Positions 1-5,801 of a stretch of 26,079 nt of DNA are shown piece after piece. Position 1 is the first letter of the stretch, and each line of letters begins with the position of its first letter. The stretch is taken from positions 1-26,079 of IMG/VR virus record IMGVR_UViG_3300030943_000154; one strand, given 5' to 3'. The notes below the pieces were generated by a model. That model searched no databases. It saw nothing but the letters and a program-made list of their open reading frames with translations, and was not told the origin of the DNA. Source of the stretch: a virus. The position numbers and the translations under genes are program-made.

Positions 1-123
1 TGGTCCGTTTGCACAGCTGCTTTGATGATCTGGGAAGAGGTGCGCAAATTTAATCGATCGGAAATGGATATAGGTGTATTCACTTTTGGAATGAATTTCA
101 TTGAAATAATTCTAAGTGGTTGA
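1..123 (+). CDS. C-terminal fragment of an unidentified gene, cut by the window edge
   Basis: Frame 1 is open from the first base to a TGA at 121-123, giving about 40 residues that end in MNFIEIILSG. The stretch is less AT-rich than the DNA just after it, which suits coding sequence. It would be the last part of a gene that starts outside the window. I do not recognise the fragment and no motif is visible. It is followed at once by a non-coding control region, so it probably ends an upstream transcription unit. It could be a chance open frame, because 40 codons without a stop is not strong evidence. Confidence 0.45.
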   Translation, partial: WSVCTAALMIWEEVRKFNRSEMDIGVFTFGMNFIEIILSG

Positions 124-200
124 TATACTATATATTATATTCTTTTTTTTTATATTTTTCTTTTTTTGAAAAACAACCTATGTATAAAATAAGAAATAGA

Positions 201-216
201 CTGTACTTTCGTACAG
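201..216. repeat. 16-bp palindrome CTGTAC-TTTC-GTACAG, possible operator
   Basis: The two 6-bp arms CTGTAC and GTACAG are perfect inverted repeats around a 4-bp centre. GTAC-centred half-sites recur nearby (TGTAC at 297, 324 and 353). A dimeric repressor site is a reasonable reading, but its protein is unknown. Confidence 0.4.
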
Positions 217-329
217 AAGGACAAAAAACACCACTTATTGCACTCATTTCCAAACAAATAAACTACGCACCATTTTTGCACGATTCCGTTCCACCTGTAC
301 AAAATTGCATTTTGCACGATTTTGTACGT

Positions 330-337
330 TATTTTTG
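330..337 (+). promoter_or_regulatory. Possible -7 box TATTTTTG
   Basis: TATTTTTG is a full match to the Bacteroidota -7 consensus TAnnTTTG. No good TTTG box sits 19-21 bp upstream, and the only candidate is an ATTG at 304-307. If used, transcription would start near 344, cross the palindrome at 354-368 and end at the terminator at 377-414, giving a transcript of about 70 nt. Confidence 0.3.
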
Positions 338-353
338 ACCTTTAATGTTAATT

Positions 354-368
354 GTACTAAAATAGTAC
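354..368. repeat. Palindrome GTACTA-AAA-TAGTAC
   Basis: Perfect 6-bp arms surround AAA. Closely related palindromes occur at 1602-1620 (GTACTAT, 5 nt, ATAGTAC) and 11592-11604 (GACTA-AAA-TAGTC). This copy and the one at 11592 lie just upstream of a terminator hairpin. Confidence 0.4.
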
Positions 369-376
369 GGTTTTAA

Positions 377-414
377 AGCATTGATATCTAAACAATTATC
401 AATGCTATTTTTTT
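377..414 (+). terminator. Rho-independent terminator
   Basis: A perfect 9-bp stem, GCATTGATA (378-386) with TATCAATGC (397-405), is extended by an A-T pair. It has a 10-nt loop and is followed by TATTTTTTT. The stem is rather AT-rich. It would stop transcripts coming from upstream or from the box at 330. Confidence 0.6.
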
Positions 415-513
415 ATTTGTAGCTCGTGCACGATTTTTTTCCTTATCCAGCCAAGGTTACCCTGCAAACAACTGATTTTTGCATGAAAAAACATCTTAAT
501 TTTATGCTATTCG

Positions 514-545
514 TTTGATAATCTGCAAACTATTAGTTAACTTTC
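514..545 (+). promoter_or_regulatory. Host-type promoter for the gene at 569
   Basis: TTTG (514-517), a 20-nt spacer and TAACTTTC (538-545) match the Bacteroidota -33/-7 pattern in every position but the last. The expected start near 552 leaves a short leader before the ATG at 569. Unlike the late-block promoters it has no GTCCTTT element, consistent with expression from host machinery alone. Confidence 0.5.
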
Positions 546-568
546 GTGTTAAAATACCCTTTTAAACC

Positions 569-1063
569 ATGGATAAACCACAAATTACGATCAGCCTGGA
601 TAAACACTTGCACGATTTTCTCTATCATGAATACAAGACGGATGAAAATGGAGCTTTTATTTTGACGAAAAGGTCTGATATTTGTTTATACATTGATTCG
701 ATGTGGTGTGTGTCTGATTTGCCGGTCAAACCAAACGTCAAAGAAAACGCCGTTACGTTTATCTTACCACTTTCAGACATCAATCATCGGATACTTAGGG
801 AACATTTCATTTATGTACCATCATGGAAGGAACTGCAGATTCAACAATTCATAGAATCCGAATTCAGAAGACGGGTGAGGGATTTTTTCTGCATAGGATA
901 TCAGAAGGGATACAAGCAAAAAAGAATCATTGAAGCGTTCCTGGCCAGCTACGGAATGAAGTTTAATGCGATAAATTTCGATCAGATCAAGAAATTCGAC
1001 TACAGAAACCGCGAAAACTTCCTTAAAGAAGTATATACAGAGATTCAAAACGCTATGGTTTAA
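569..1063 (+). CDS. Unknown 164-residue protein, possible phage regulator
   Basis: I do not recognise this protein with confidence. The N-terminal half (1-80) looks like beta-rich sequence with 'ISLDKHLHDFLY' near the start. The C-terminal half is basic and helical. Residues about 95-155 carry FRRRVRDFF, then GYKQKRIIEAFLASYGM, a turn and INFDQIKKFDYRNRE, which could form a helix-turn-helix. Small proteins of this general look are seen in Bacteroidota mobile elements. It follows the palindrome-rich control region and has a host-type promoter, so a role as the switch or late activator is attractive but is inference. The ATG at 569 is the first in frame and lies 24 bp after the -7 box. Confidence 0.6.
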   Translation: MDKPQITISLDKHLHDFLYHEYKTDENGAFILTKRSDICLYIDSMWCVSDLPVKPNVKENAVTFILPLSDINHRILREHFIYVPSWKELQIQQFIESEFRRRVRDFFCIGYQKGYKQKRIIEAFLASYGMKFNAINFDQIKKFDYRNRENFLKEVYTEIQNAMV

Positions 1064-1077
1064 TAACTTACAAAAAA

Positions 1078-1126
1078 TGTCAGAGATAAACGGAACTTTG
1101 CCCCTTTTTTCTCTGACAATGTCAGA
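1078..1126. repeat. Inverted repeats built on TCTGAC/GTCAGA between the first two genes
   Basis: TGTCAGAGA (1078-1086) pairs perfectly with TCTCTGACA (1110-1118) across 23 nt. A compact palindrome, TCTGAC-AAT-GTCAGA, covers 1112-1126. Three half-sites in under 50 bp, ending 14 bp before the ATG at 1141, fit an operator or an mRNA hairpin. There is no T-run directly after the right arm, so it is not a standard terminator. Confidence 0.4.
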
Positions 1127-1140
1127 CAAAAACACTCAAA

Positions 1141-1566
1141 ATGATGGATATCACACAAAACTTAGATCGCAGGAATAGGATTATAGGCCTTTCGTACGTT
1201 CCCAGTTCGGAAGCGACGGTAAACGATTATCCTGGTAAGGGCATTCAGGTGCTTGTAATTGAATGGATACCCATCAAGTTCACCACCGTTTCCTTTGTGG
1301 AATCCGATGATACGAATGGAGAATTCGTTGTCCAGGAACTGACCATCATCATGTCTGGAAACAATGACGAAATTGAAAAACAGATTCGCAACCTGACCGG
1401 TATGGAGGTTTTGGTCAAACTTGAATACATGTCAGGATTGCAAAAAATAGTCGGAACGGAACATAACCCGGTGTTATTTTCCGCCAGCAGCTCCGGATCA
1501 CCGGTTCAACAGACGCTCTCAACCAAGCGTAATTCTGCAGAAAAATCCAAATTGCTGCTAAGCTAG
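1141..1566 (+). CDS. Unknown 141-residue phage protein
   Basis: The predicted product is mainly beta-strand in character, with the conserved-looking segment LEYMSGLQKIVGTEHNPVLF at about 94-115 and a polar Ser/Lys-rich tail. No enzyme motif or membrane segment is visible. Its place just before the head protease and capsid genes suggests a virion or assembly protein (for example a head-completion or tail-terminator protein), but I cannot assign one. Two ATG codons stand in tandem (1141 and 1144) and either could be used. It ends 2 bp before the first GTCCTTTT element, so it belongs to the transcript upstream of the head block. Confidence 0.65.
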   Translation: MMDITQNLDRRNRIIGLSYVPSSEATVNDYPGKGIQVLVIEWIPIKFTTVSFVESDDTNGEFVVQELTIIMSGNNDEIEKQIRNLTGMEVLVKLEYMSGLQKIVGTEHNPVLFSASSSGSPVQQTLSTKRNSAEKSKLLLS

Positions 1567-1567
1567 A

Positions 1568-1602
1568 GTCCTTTTACCATCCTTATTTCATCGGTAGAAT
1601 TG
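1568..1602 (+). promoter_or_regulatory. Late-type promoter A: GTCCTTTT, 19 nt, TAGAATTG
   Basis: GTCCTTTT at 1568-1575 is followed after exactly 19 nt by TAGAATTG (1595-1602), which matches five of the six fixed bases of TAnnTTTG. The same upstream octamer and spacing recur at 11656, 16223 and 18320. It begins right after the stop codon of the previous gene and drives the protease-capsid block. The palindrome at 1602-1620 covers the likely start point. Confidence 0.6.
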
Positions 1603-1620
1603 TACTATCAAAAATAGTAC
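1602..1620. repeat. Palindrome GTACTAT-CAAAA-ATAGTAC at the promoter A start point
   Basis: Perfect 7-bp arms surround a 5-nt centre. It overlaps the last base of the -7 box and the expected start site, and ends 6 bp before the ATG at 1627. A protein bound here could block initiation, or the transcript could fold near the ribosome site. It resembles the palindrome at 354-368. Confidence 0.4.
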
Positions 1621-1626
1621 CTACTG

Positions 1627-2535
1627 ATGAAGTATTCTCATCTCATTTCTGCTGTCATGAATGGCAAGTGGTTTTTAAGACCACAAGACGCCTTCGCTAG
1701 CGATGCCATCATTCATAAATTGCTGGAGCGTGAGTATGATTCCGTTACGGATTCACACATTCTTTCCGATTCCAAGCCGTTTATGGCCATTATTGGTTCC
1801 TCCAAAGTAGCAGCAAGAGCTTCTTCGTATGACAATGTTCCTGAAGAAAGCACCGCCATCGTATCGATAGCCGGTACCATGCTCAAGTATGGTACCATGT
1901 GCAGTTATGGAACAACTGAAATTGCTGCCGCCATCATTGAAGCTGCCAACCATCCGAGAATCGGATCCATGGTTGCTGATTATGACTCTGGTGGTGGTTC
2001 CGTCGATGCCATCGCTCCCATCATTGAGGCACAGAACTATTTCCGCAGCAAGGGTAAATCCATTGTTGCCTGTGTCGATTTGTGCGCTTCAGCTGCTTAC
2101 TACTCCGCCATCTATTGTAATGAGATCATTGCCGGCAACGACATTTCATCCGAGATCGGTTCTATCGGTGTGATGATGTCGTTCTGGGATTGGGCAAAAG
2201 CAAAAGAAGAACAAGGTGGAAAACAGCACACCATTTATTCAAACCATAGCGATTGGAAAAATAAACCGTTCGAATTAGCACTTAAAGGAGAATATGAACA
2301 AATCAAACTCGAGGAACTGGATCCCCTTGCAAAAAAATTCCAGGCCGCCGTCATCCAACGTCGGGGAGACAAACTTAAGCAAGAAACTGCAGGGATACTC
2401 GCCGGAAGAATGTTCTTCGCTGAAACAGCCAAGGAAGTTGGCTTGATCGATCACGTAGGTTCCCTGGACATGGCCATTGGCAGAGCTCGTGAAATCAGAA
2501 ACAACATGTTAGTCAACAACTATCTAAATATCTAA
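1627..2535 (+). CDS. S49 (SppA-type) serine peptidase, likely prohead maturation protease
   Basis: The product has 302 residues, about the size of phage S49-family proteases. Residues 75-90 form the first strand of the clp/crotonase-like fold. ADYDSGGGSVDA (117-128) is the oxyanion loop. CASAAYYSA (153-161) carries the nucleophile, Ser155. The Lys general base of the Ser-Lys dyad is likely Lys211 in SDWKNKPF, at the spacing known for bacterial SppA. In phages this family cuts scaffold and capsid pro-peptides inside the prohead. The capsid gene starts 11 bp downstream, which supports that role. No signal peptide or membrane segment is present, unlike cellular SppA. The ATG at 1627 is just after the palindrome of promoter A. 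Confidence 0.85.
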   Translation: MKYSHLISAVMNGKWFLRPQDAFASDAIIHKLLEREYDSVTDSHILSDSKPFMAIIGSSKVAARASSYDNVPEESTAIVSIAGTMLKYGTMCSYGTTEIAAAIIEAANHPRIGSMVADYDSGGGSVDAIAPIIEAQNYFRSKGKSIVACVDLCASAAYYSAIYCNEIIAGNDISSEIGSIGVMMSFWDWAKAKEEQGGKQHTIYSNHSDWKNKPFELALKGEYEQIKLEELDPLAKKFQAAVIQRRGDKLKQETAGILAGRMFFAETAKEVGLIDHVGSLDMAIGRAREIRNNMLVNNYLNI

Positions 2536-2546
2536 AACCAAAATTT

Positions 2547-3977
2547 ATGTTTGAAAAAATTTTAGCGCTCGTTCTGTCCGTTTTTCCAAAGGTAGCCTCT
2601 CTTCCCAAGAATGCGGAAGGGAAAAGCATCTTGACGGCTGAAATGAAAACCACTCTCCAGGAAAAGTTTGGAGAGAAGTTCGTCGAACAATTCGAAAAGG
2701 ATCTGGCCGAAGCCGAGAAGTCCGATTTGAACGTGACAACCTCCCCCACTGTTGTTAAACTTCAGCAGGATCTGGCTGACATGAAAAGCAAGTTCGAAGC
2801 AGCTCAGGCTGAAAACCTGACGTTGAAGGAAACCAATGGCAAATTGGAAAAAGTTGCTGAGTTGGACATCACTGAAACCATTGACATGAACAAAACCGGT
2901 AAAAAGGTTGCATTCAAGCCGAACATGGCCTACATGCACAACAGAGTGATTGAAGAGTATTTCAATCAAGGTACCATGCAGTATTCGGGTGATGACACCA
3001 TCAAAACCTCCGAACTGCAGGATGAATTCGGCAAGTATGTCAGTGGCCAGAAGCTGGATGTGTTCAAGAGCTTGAATCTCGGATTGACCATCACGGATTA
3101 CATGACCACGGTTGTCACGGACAAATCCGAATGGAGAGCAGCCCACGCCATCATCACGAGCGTACTTCAGCAGTTCACTCCGAAGTGGACGCCCAAAGGG
3201 GTTACTGAATTCACACCCATCACTATCAAGAATTTCATTCTTAAGGTGAATTTCCCGATCACTCCGAGCGACATCATCGACAAGTACATCGCGTACCTGT
3301 ACGACGAAACCAAAACTCCGGACCAGATGCCTATCGTTGCCTTCGTAATCAACGAACTGGTGTTACCCCAACTGTTGGAAGACCTGGAACTGGCCATGGC
3401 TACCGGCAAGTTCGTCGAACGCATCAAAACAACCGACGGTGAAGCCGGTTCTTCCGCCCTGGAATCAATGGACGGTGTTCTGACCATCCTGGAAGCCATC
3501 AAGGCCAACCCAACCAACAATGCAACATTCCTGTTGGATGGTGTTGTTTTGACATCTGAAAACATCCTGGAAGAAATAGACAAAGCCGTCGATGCCGTTC
3601 CCTACAAGTACAAAAAGAAAAAGATGCTGATCCATGCGGATCCGGATCTGATCACCCTGTACCGTCGTGCCTATCGCACCAAATACCCCGTGACCAAAAA
3701 TGAAGATGCCGATAAGTTCCGCGTGGACTTCTCCAATCTGACTTTTGCCCCGATCGACGGTCTTGTTGGCACCGGTGTGTTCTTCATCACCCCGAAAGAA
3801 AACTTCATCCACCTGATGAGCCGTAACGTCAACGACGCAAAAATCTTCATGCAGGTTCAGAACTACGACGTGAAGGTTTTCATGGAGTTCCACAAGGGTA
3901 CCGGTTTTGCCATGGAAGAAGCCATCTTCGCCTACATTCCTCCTACGGGTTCCGGTTCTGTTGGTGGTGGTCTTTAA
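2547..3977 (+). CDS. Major capsid protein with an N-terminal helical pro-domain
   Basis: The product has 476 residues. Residues 1-66 are charged and helical, and 68-106 form a clear coiled coil (KLQQDLADMKSKFEAAQAEN). From about 110 the sequence changes to a globular mixed fold that runs to the Gly-rich tail GSGSVGGGL. The size, its position right after a prohead protease and the coiled-coil leader fit an HK97-fold capsid protein whose N-terminal domain acts as built-in scaffold and is removed on maturation. The fold itself is inferred because I see no diagnostic short motif. Codon use is the most GC-rich and regular of the window, as expected for the most abundant virion protein. Confidence 0.75.
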   Translation: MFEKILALVLSVFPKVASLPKNAEGKSILTAEMKTTLQEKFGEKFVEQFEKDLAEAEKSDLNVTTSPTVVKLQQDLADMKSKFEAAQAENLTLKETNGKLEKVAELDITETIDMNKTGKKVAFKPNMAYMHNRVIEEYFNQGTMQYSGDDTIKTSELQDEFGKYVSGQKLDVFKSLNLGLTITDYMTTVVTDKSEWRAAHAIITSVLQQFTPKWTPKGVTEFTPITIKNFILKVNFPITPSDIIDKYIAYLYDETKTPDQMPIVAFVINELVLPQLLEDLELAMATGKFVERIKTTDGEAGSSALESMDGVLTILEAIKANPTNNATFLLDGVVLTSENILEEIDKAVDAVPYKYKKKKMLIHADPDLITLYRRAYRTKYPVTKNEDADKFRVDFSNLTFAPIDGLVGTGVFFITPKENFIHLMSRNVNDAKIFMQVQNYDVKVFMEFHKGTGFAMEEAIFAYIPPTGSGSVGGGL

Positions 3978-4008
3978 TCCAAATCATTAACCTCTAAAAA
4001 AAGGAAAT

Positions 4009-4587
4009 ATGCCTCCCTACTCCCCCGTATCAGTACCCAAGTCCTCCGCAAATGCAGGTCGTCCAACAGGAAAAAAAGCTTTCCTGTTGGTCTTCCTGAT
4101 GAAAGACTTGCTCACCTTCACCAGAACTGAAGGAACTCCCAGTGTTACCGGCTTTGAATTCTTGCCTGGTAAGAAACCGATCGGCATTTATGCTACCAAT
4201 ACGACACAGAATGTTTACCACCAGAGCGCCGGAGAAAAGGATGCCCGTGGTTTCATTCATCATGCCGATTTCGAACATCCTGGCGACAGCGTGGCTTTTG
4301 ACACGTTCATGGAAAACAACATCAACGAAGAGTTGGGTGTTATCCAGGTGTCTTGCCTTGACGGTATCGATTGCAAGATTGCCGGTTATCCCGGAAATCC
4401 CCTTTCCATCACCCAGGACAACAGCCAGGACAACAAGGATGCCAACAAGCATACTGTTACCATGGCTCAGGATTTCGCTGGCTCCGTGCTTGGTAGAATC
4501 GCTAAAGCCTTGATCCCGGAAACGGACAGTGCAGAAGTGAACGCCTTGCTTGGTTTGCCTTCCGGATCTACCGGTGGAGGAATCTAA
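4009..4587 (+). CDS. Virion structural protein (tail tube or head decoration candidate)
   Basis: The 192-residue product follows the capsid gene by 31 bp, with AAAGGAAAT before the ATG as a plausible ribosome site. It is beta-rich with no membrane segment or enzyme motif. It ends in LPSGSTGGGI, a Gly/Ser tail very like the capsid protein's GSGSVGGGL. The block is closed by a terminator about 40 bp downstream, so the three genes protease, capsid and this one form a single high-output unit. This points to a major virion component, either the tail tube or a capsid-surface protein. I cannot separate these from sequence. Confidence 0.6.
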   Translation: MPPYSPVSVPKSSANAGRPTGKKAFLLVFLMKDLLTFTRTEGTPSVTGFEFLPGKKPIGIYATNTTQNVYHQSAGEKDARGFIHHADFEHPGDSVAFDTFMENNINEELGVIQVSCLDGIDCKIAGYPGNPLSITQDNSQDNKDANKHTVTMAQDFAGSVLGRIAKALIPETDSAEVNALLGLPSGSTGGGI

Positions 4588-4624
4588 AAACCTCGTTTAA
4601 AATAGCAGCCGAATGGCTGAATTT

Positions 4625-4657
4625 AAGAGCCTGGCCGAATCTCGGTCAGGCTCTTTT
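4625..4657 (+). terminator. Strong rho-independent terminator closing the head block
   Basis: AAGAGCCTGGCCGA (4625-4638) pairs with TCGGTCAGGCTCTT (4642-4655) through 14 pairs, one of them G-U, around a 3-nt loop, and the T-run continues to 4657. The next GTCCTTT element begins at 4658, directly on the last T. Confidence 0.85.
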
Positions 4658-4692
4658 GTCCTTTCCCTAATGTTTTTGCAATTGCAAATTGC
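4658..4692 (+). promoter_or_regulatory. Late-type promoter B: GTCCTTTC with a poor -7 box
   Basis: GTCCTTTC (4658-4665) stands at the end of a terminator as in the copies at 11656 and 18320. However, 19 nt on the sequence is CAAATTGC, only a weak -7 match. TTTG at 4675-4678 could instead act as a -33 box with a weak -7 at 4699 (GATTTTTA). A perfect 14-bp palindrome, TTTGCAATTGCAAA (4675-4688), covers this part. The element precedes the gene at 4725 and the terminase block. Confidence 0.4.
4675..4688. repeat. 14-bp perfect palindrome TTTGCAATTGCAAA
   Basis: The sequence equals its own reverse complement over 14 bases and sits inside promoter B, where the -7 box would be. It could be an operator replacing or masking the usual box. 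Confidence 0.4.
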
Positions 4693-4724
4693 ATCATCGA
4701 TTTTTACACTTAAAAACACATGTT

Positions 4725-5801
4725 ATGGCAAAGAAAAAAGACGAAAAACCTATTGAACCGGCTGAAAATATCGGTTTGAATGCGAATGAAACACCGCCGG
4801 AGGAAACACCCGCCGCGGAAAATGCTCCAATTGAAGAGGAAGCACCTGCAGCTGAAGAAATTCCTGCAGAAGAAAGCGATGCACCTGAATCGACGGATGC
4901 TTCTCAGGATGAAAATAAAGCACCTGCAGCTGAAGAAATTCCTGCAGAAGAAAGCGATGCACCTGAATCGACGGATGCTTCTCAGGATGAAAATAAAGCG
5001 CCTGCAGAAGATGATCAGGAAGAGCAACTATACGAAGTGAACAAAAAAAAGGTGGCCATTGTCATCCCTTACCTCAAATCGAAAGCCCAAGGATCCGAAT
5101 TGTTGTATGCCATCCGTTCCATCGCCAAGAATTTCAAAGAAGTCGATTACCAGCTGGTGGTAATTGGTGACAAGGAAGATTGGTTCAGTGATGATATCCT
5201 GTTCATCGAACATGAATGCATCAGTTCAAATCCCCAGGCTGATGTACTGAACAAACTGTTGATGGTCCTGATCAACGAAAATGTCTGTGAGGACTTTATC
5301 TGGTCGAACGATGATATCTATTTCGTTTCCCAGACATCCGTCGAAGACATTCAGGTGTTGAAAATATCCGGGCTGCTGAAGAATGAATCGAACAATCAAA
5401 CCTTGTACAATGCCAATCGTGCACGTACCATCGACCGGCTGTTAAGCAAACAACTTCCAATCCGAAATTTCGACACTCATCTGCCATTTTTCTTTGAAAA
5501 GGGAAAGATGATGGAGGTGATTGAGGCATTTCCTGAAATGCTTTCCCAGGGGCTGTTGATGTCTTCCATGTACTTCAACTTTCATGTCGATCCAGAAACT
5601 GAAACTGAAAAGCTTGACTGGAGCTCGGACAAATGGATGCTGCGTGTCATATCCTCTCTGGCTACGGAAGATAAAAAACAAACCTTCCGCCGCCTGATCG
5701 GTAAGAAACACTTCCTGAATCATTCAGAAGCCGGCTTCAGCAAGCTCCTCATGAGTTGGCTTGACAAGCAATTCTCTGAAAAATCAAGATTCGAAAAGTG
5801 A
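4725..5801 (+). CDS. Glycosyltransferase-like (Stealth-like) protein with an acidic repeat linker
   Basis: The product has 358 residues from ATG 4725. An upstream in-frame ATG at 4689 lies inside promoter B and is less likely. Residues 1-105 are a Pro/Ala/Glu-rich, very acidic disordered arm with a 26-residue unit repeated exactly twice. From 107 it changes to a globular domain: KKKVAIVIPYLK (107-118), WSNDDIYFV (193-201) with an NDD triad like the DxD of nucleotide-sugar enzymes, and NFDTHLPFFFEKGK (248-261). The order NDD then DTHLPF resembles the conserved regions of Stealth-type hexose-phosphate transferases. A role in modifying virion or host surface glycans is inference. The stop overlaps the GTG start of the next gene (GTGA). 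Confidence 0.55.
   Translation: MAKKKDEKPIEPAENIGLNANETPPEETPAAENAPIEEEAPAAEEIPAEESDAPESTDASQDENKAPAAEEIPAEESDAPESTDASQDENKAPAEDDQEEQLYEVNKKKVAIVIPYLKSKAQGSELLYAIRSIAKNFKEVDYQLVVIGDKEDWFSDDILFIEHECISSNPQADVLNKLLMVLINENVCEDFIWSNDDIYFVSQTSVEDIQVLKISGLLKNESNNQTLYNANRARTIDRLLSKQLPIRNFDTHLPFFFEKGKMMEVIEAFPEMLSQGLLMSSMYFNFHVDPETETEKLDWSSDKWMLRVISSLATEDKKQTFRRLIGKKHFLNHSEAGFSKLLMSWLDKQFSEKSRFEK
4840..4995 (+). repeat. Exact 78-bp tandem duplication inside the gene at 4725
   Basis: Copies 4840-4917 and 4918-4995 are identical base for base, and a third begins with AAGCGCCTGCAG at 4996. Each encodes 26 residues of the acidic arm (unit APAAEEIPAEE followed by SDAPESTDASQDENK). Perfect identity at third codon positions indicates a recent duplication. 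The number of units may vary between related phages. Confidence 0.9.

Larger units (their letters stand above)
124..568 (+). promoter_or_regulatory. Non-coding control region with palindromes, repeats, a terminator and promoters
   Basis: This AT-rich stretch separates the upstream fragment from the first complete gene. It holds a GTAC-type palindrome (201-216), three copies of TGCACGATT (277-285, 313-321, 427-435), a perfect TAnnTTTG box (330-337), a second palindrome (354-368), a rho-independent terminator (377-414) and a host-type promoter (514-545). A 72-codon open frame at 120-338 is mostly Phe, Tyr and Ile from AT-rich sequence and spans the palindrome, so I do not call it a gene. The density of symmetric elements suggests binding of one or more regulators, but no protein can be assigned from sequence alone. 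Confidence 0.6.
277..617 (+). repeat. Four dispersed direct copies of TGCACGATT
   Basis: Identical 9-mers lie at 277-285, 313-321, 427-435 and 609-617. All are in the same orientation and most are followed by a run of T. The first three are non-coding and the fourth is inside the first codons of the gene at 569, where it encodes LHDF. Spacing is irregular (36, 114 and 182 bp), which argues against a classical iteron origin and more for a regulator-binding repeat. Confidence 0.45.

Noticed and set aside
120-338. 72-codon open frame starting with Ile/Tyr/Phe-rich sequence
   Set aside because: It is composed of AT-rich DNA, spans a palindrome and two of the TGCACGATT repeats, and shows no protein-like character.
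2562-3146. Minus-strand 194-codon frame inside the capsid gene
   Set aside because: It is a mirror of the regular codon use of the capsid gene. No independent support.
4780-5040. Alternative-frame 86-codon ORF in the repeat region of the gene at 4725
   Set aside because: It exists because the 78-bp duplication has a length divisible by three and lacks stops in that frame. The product is low-complexity Lys/Gln/Leu.
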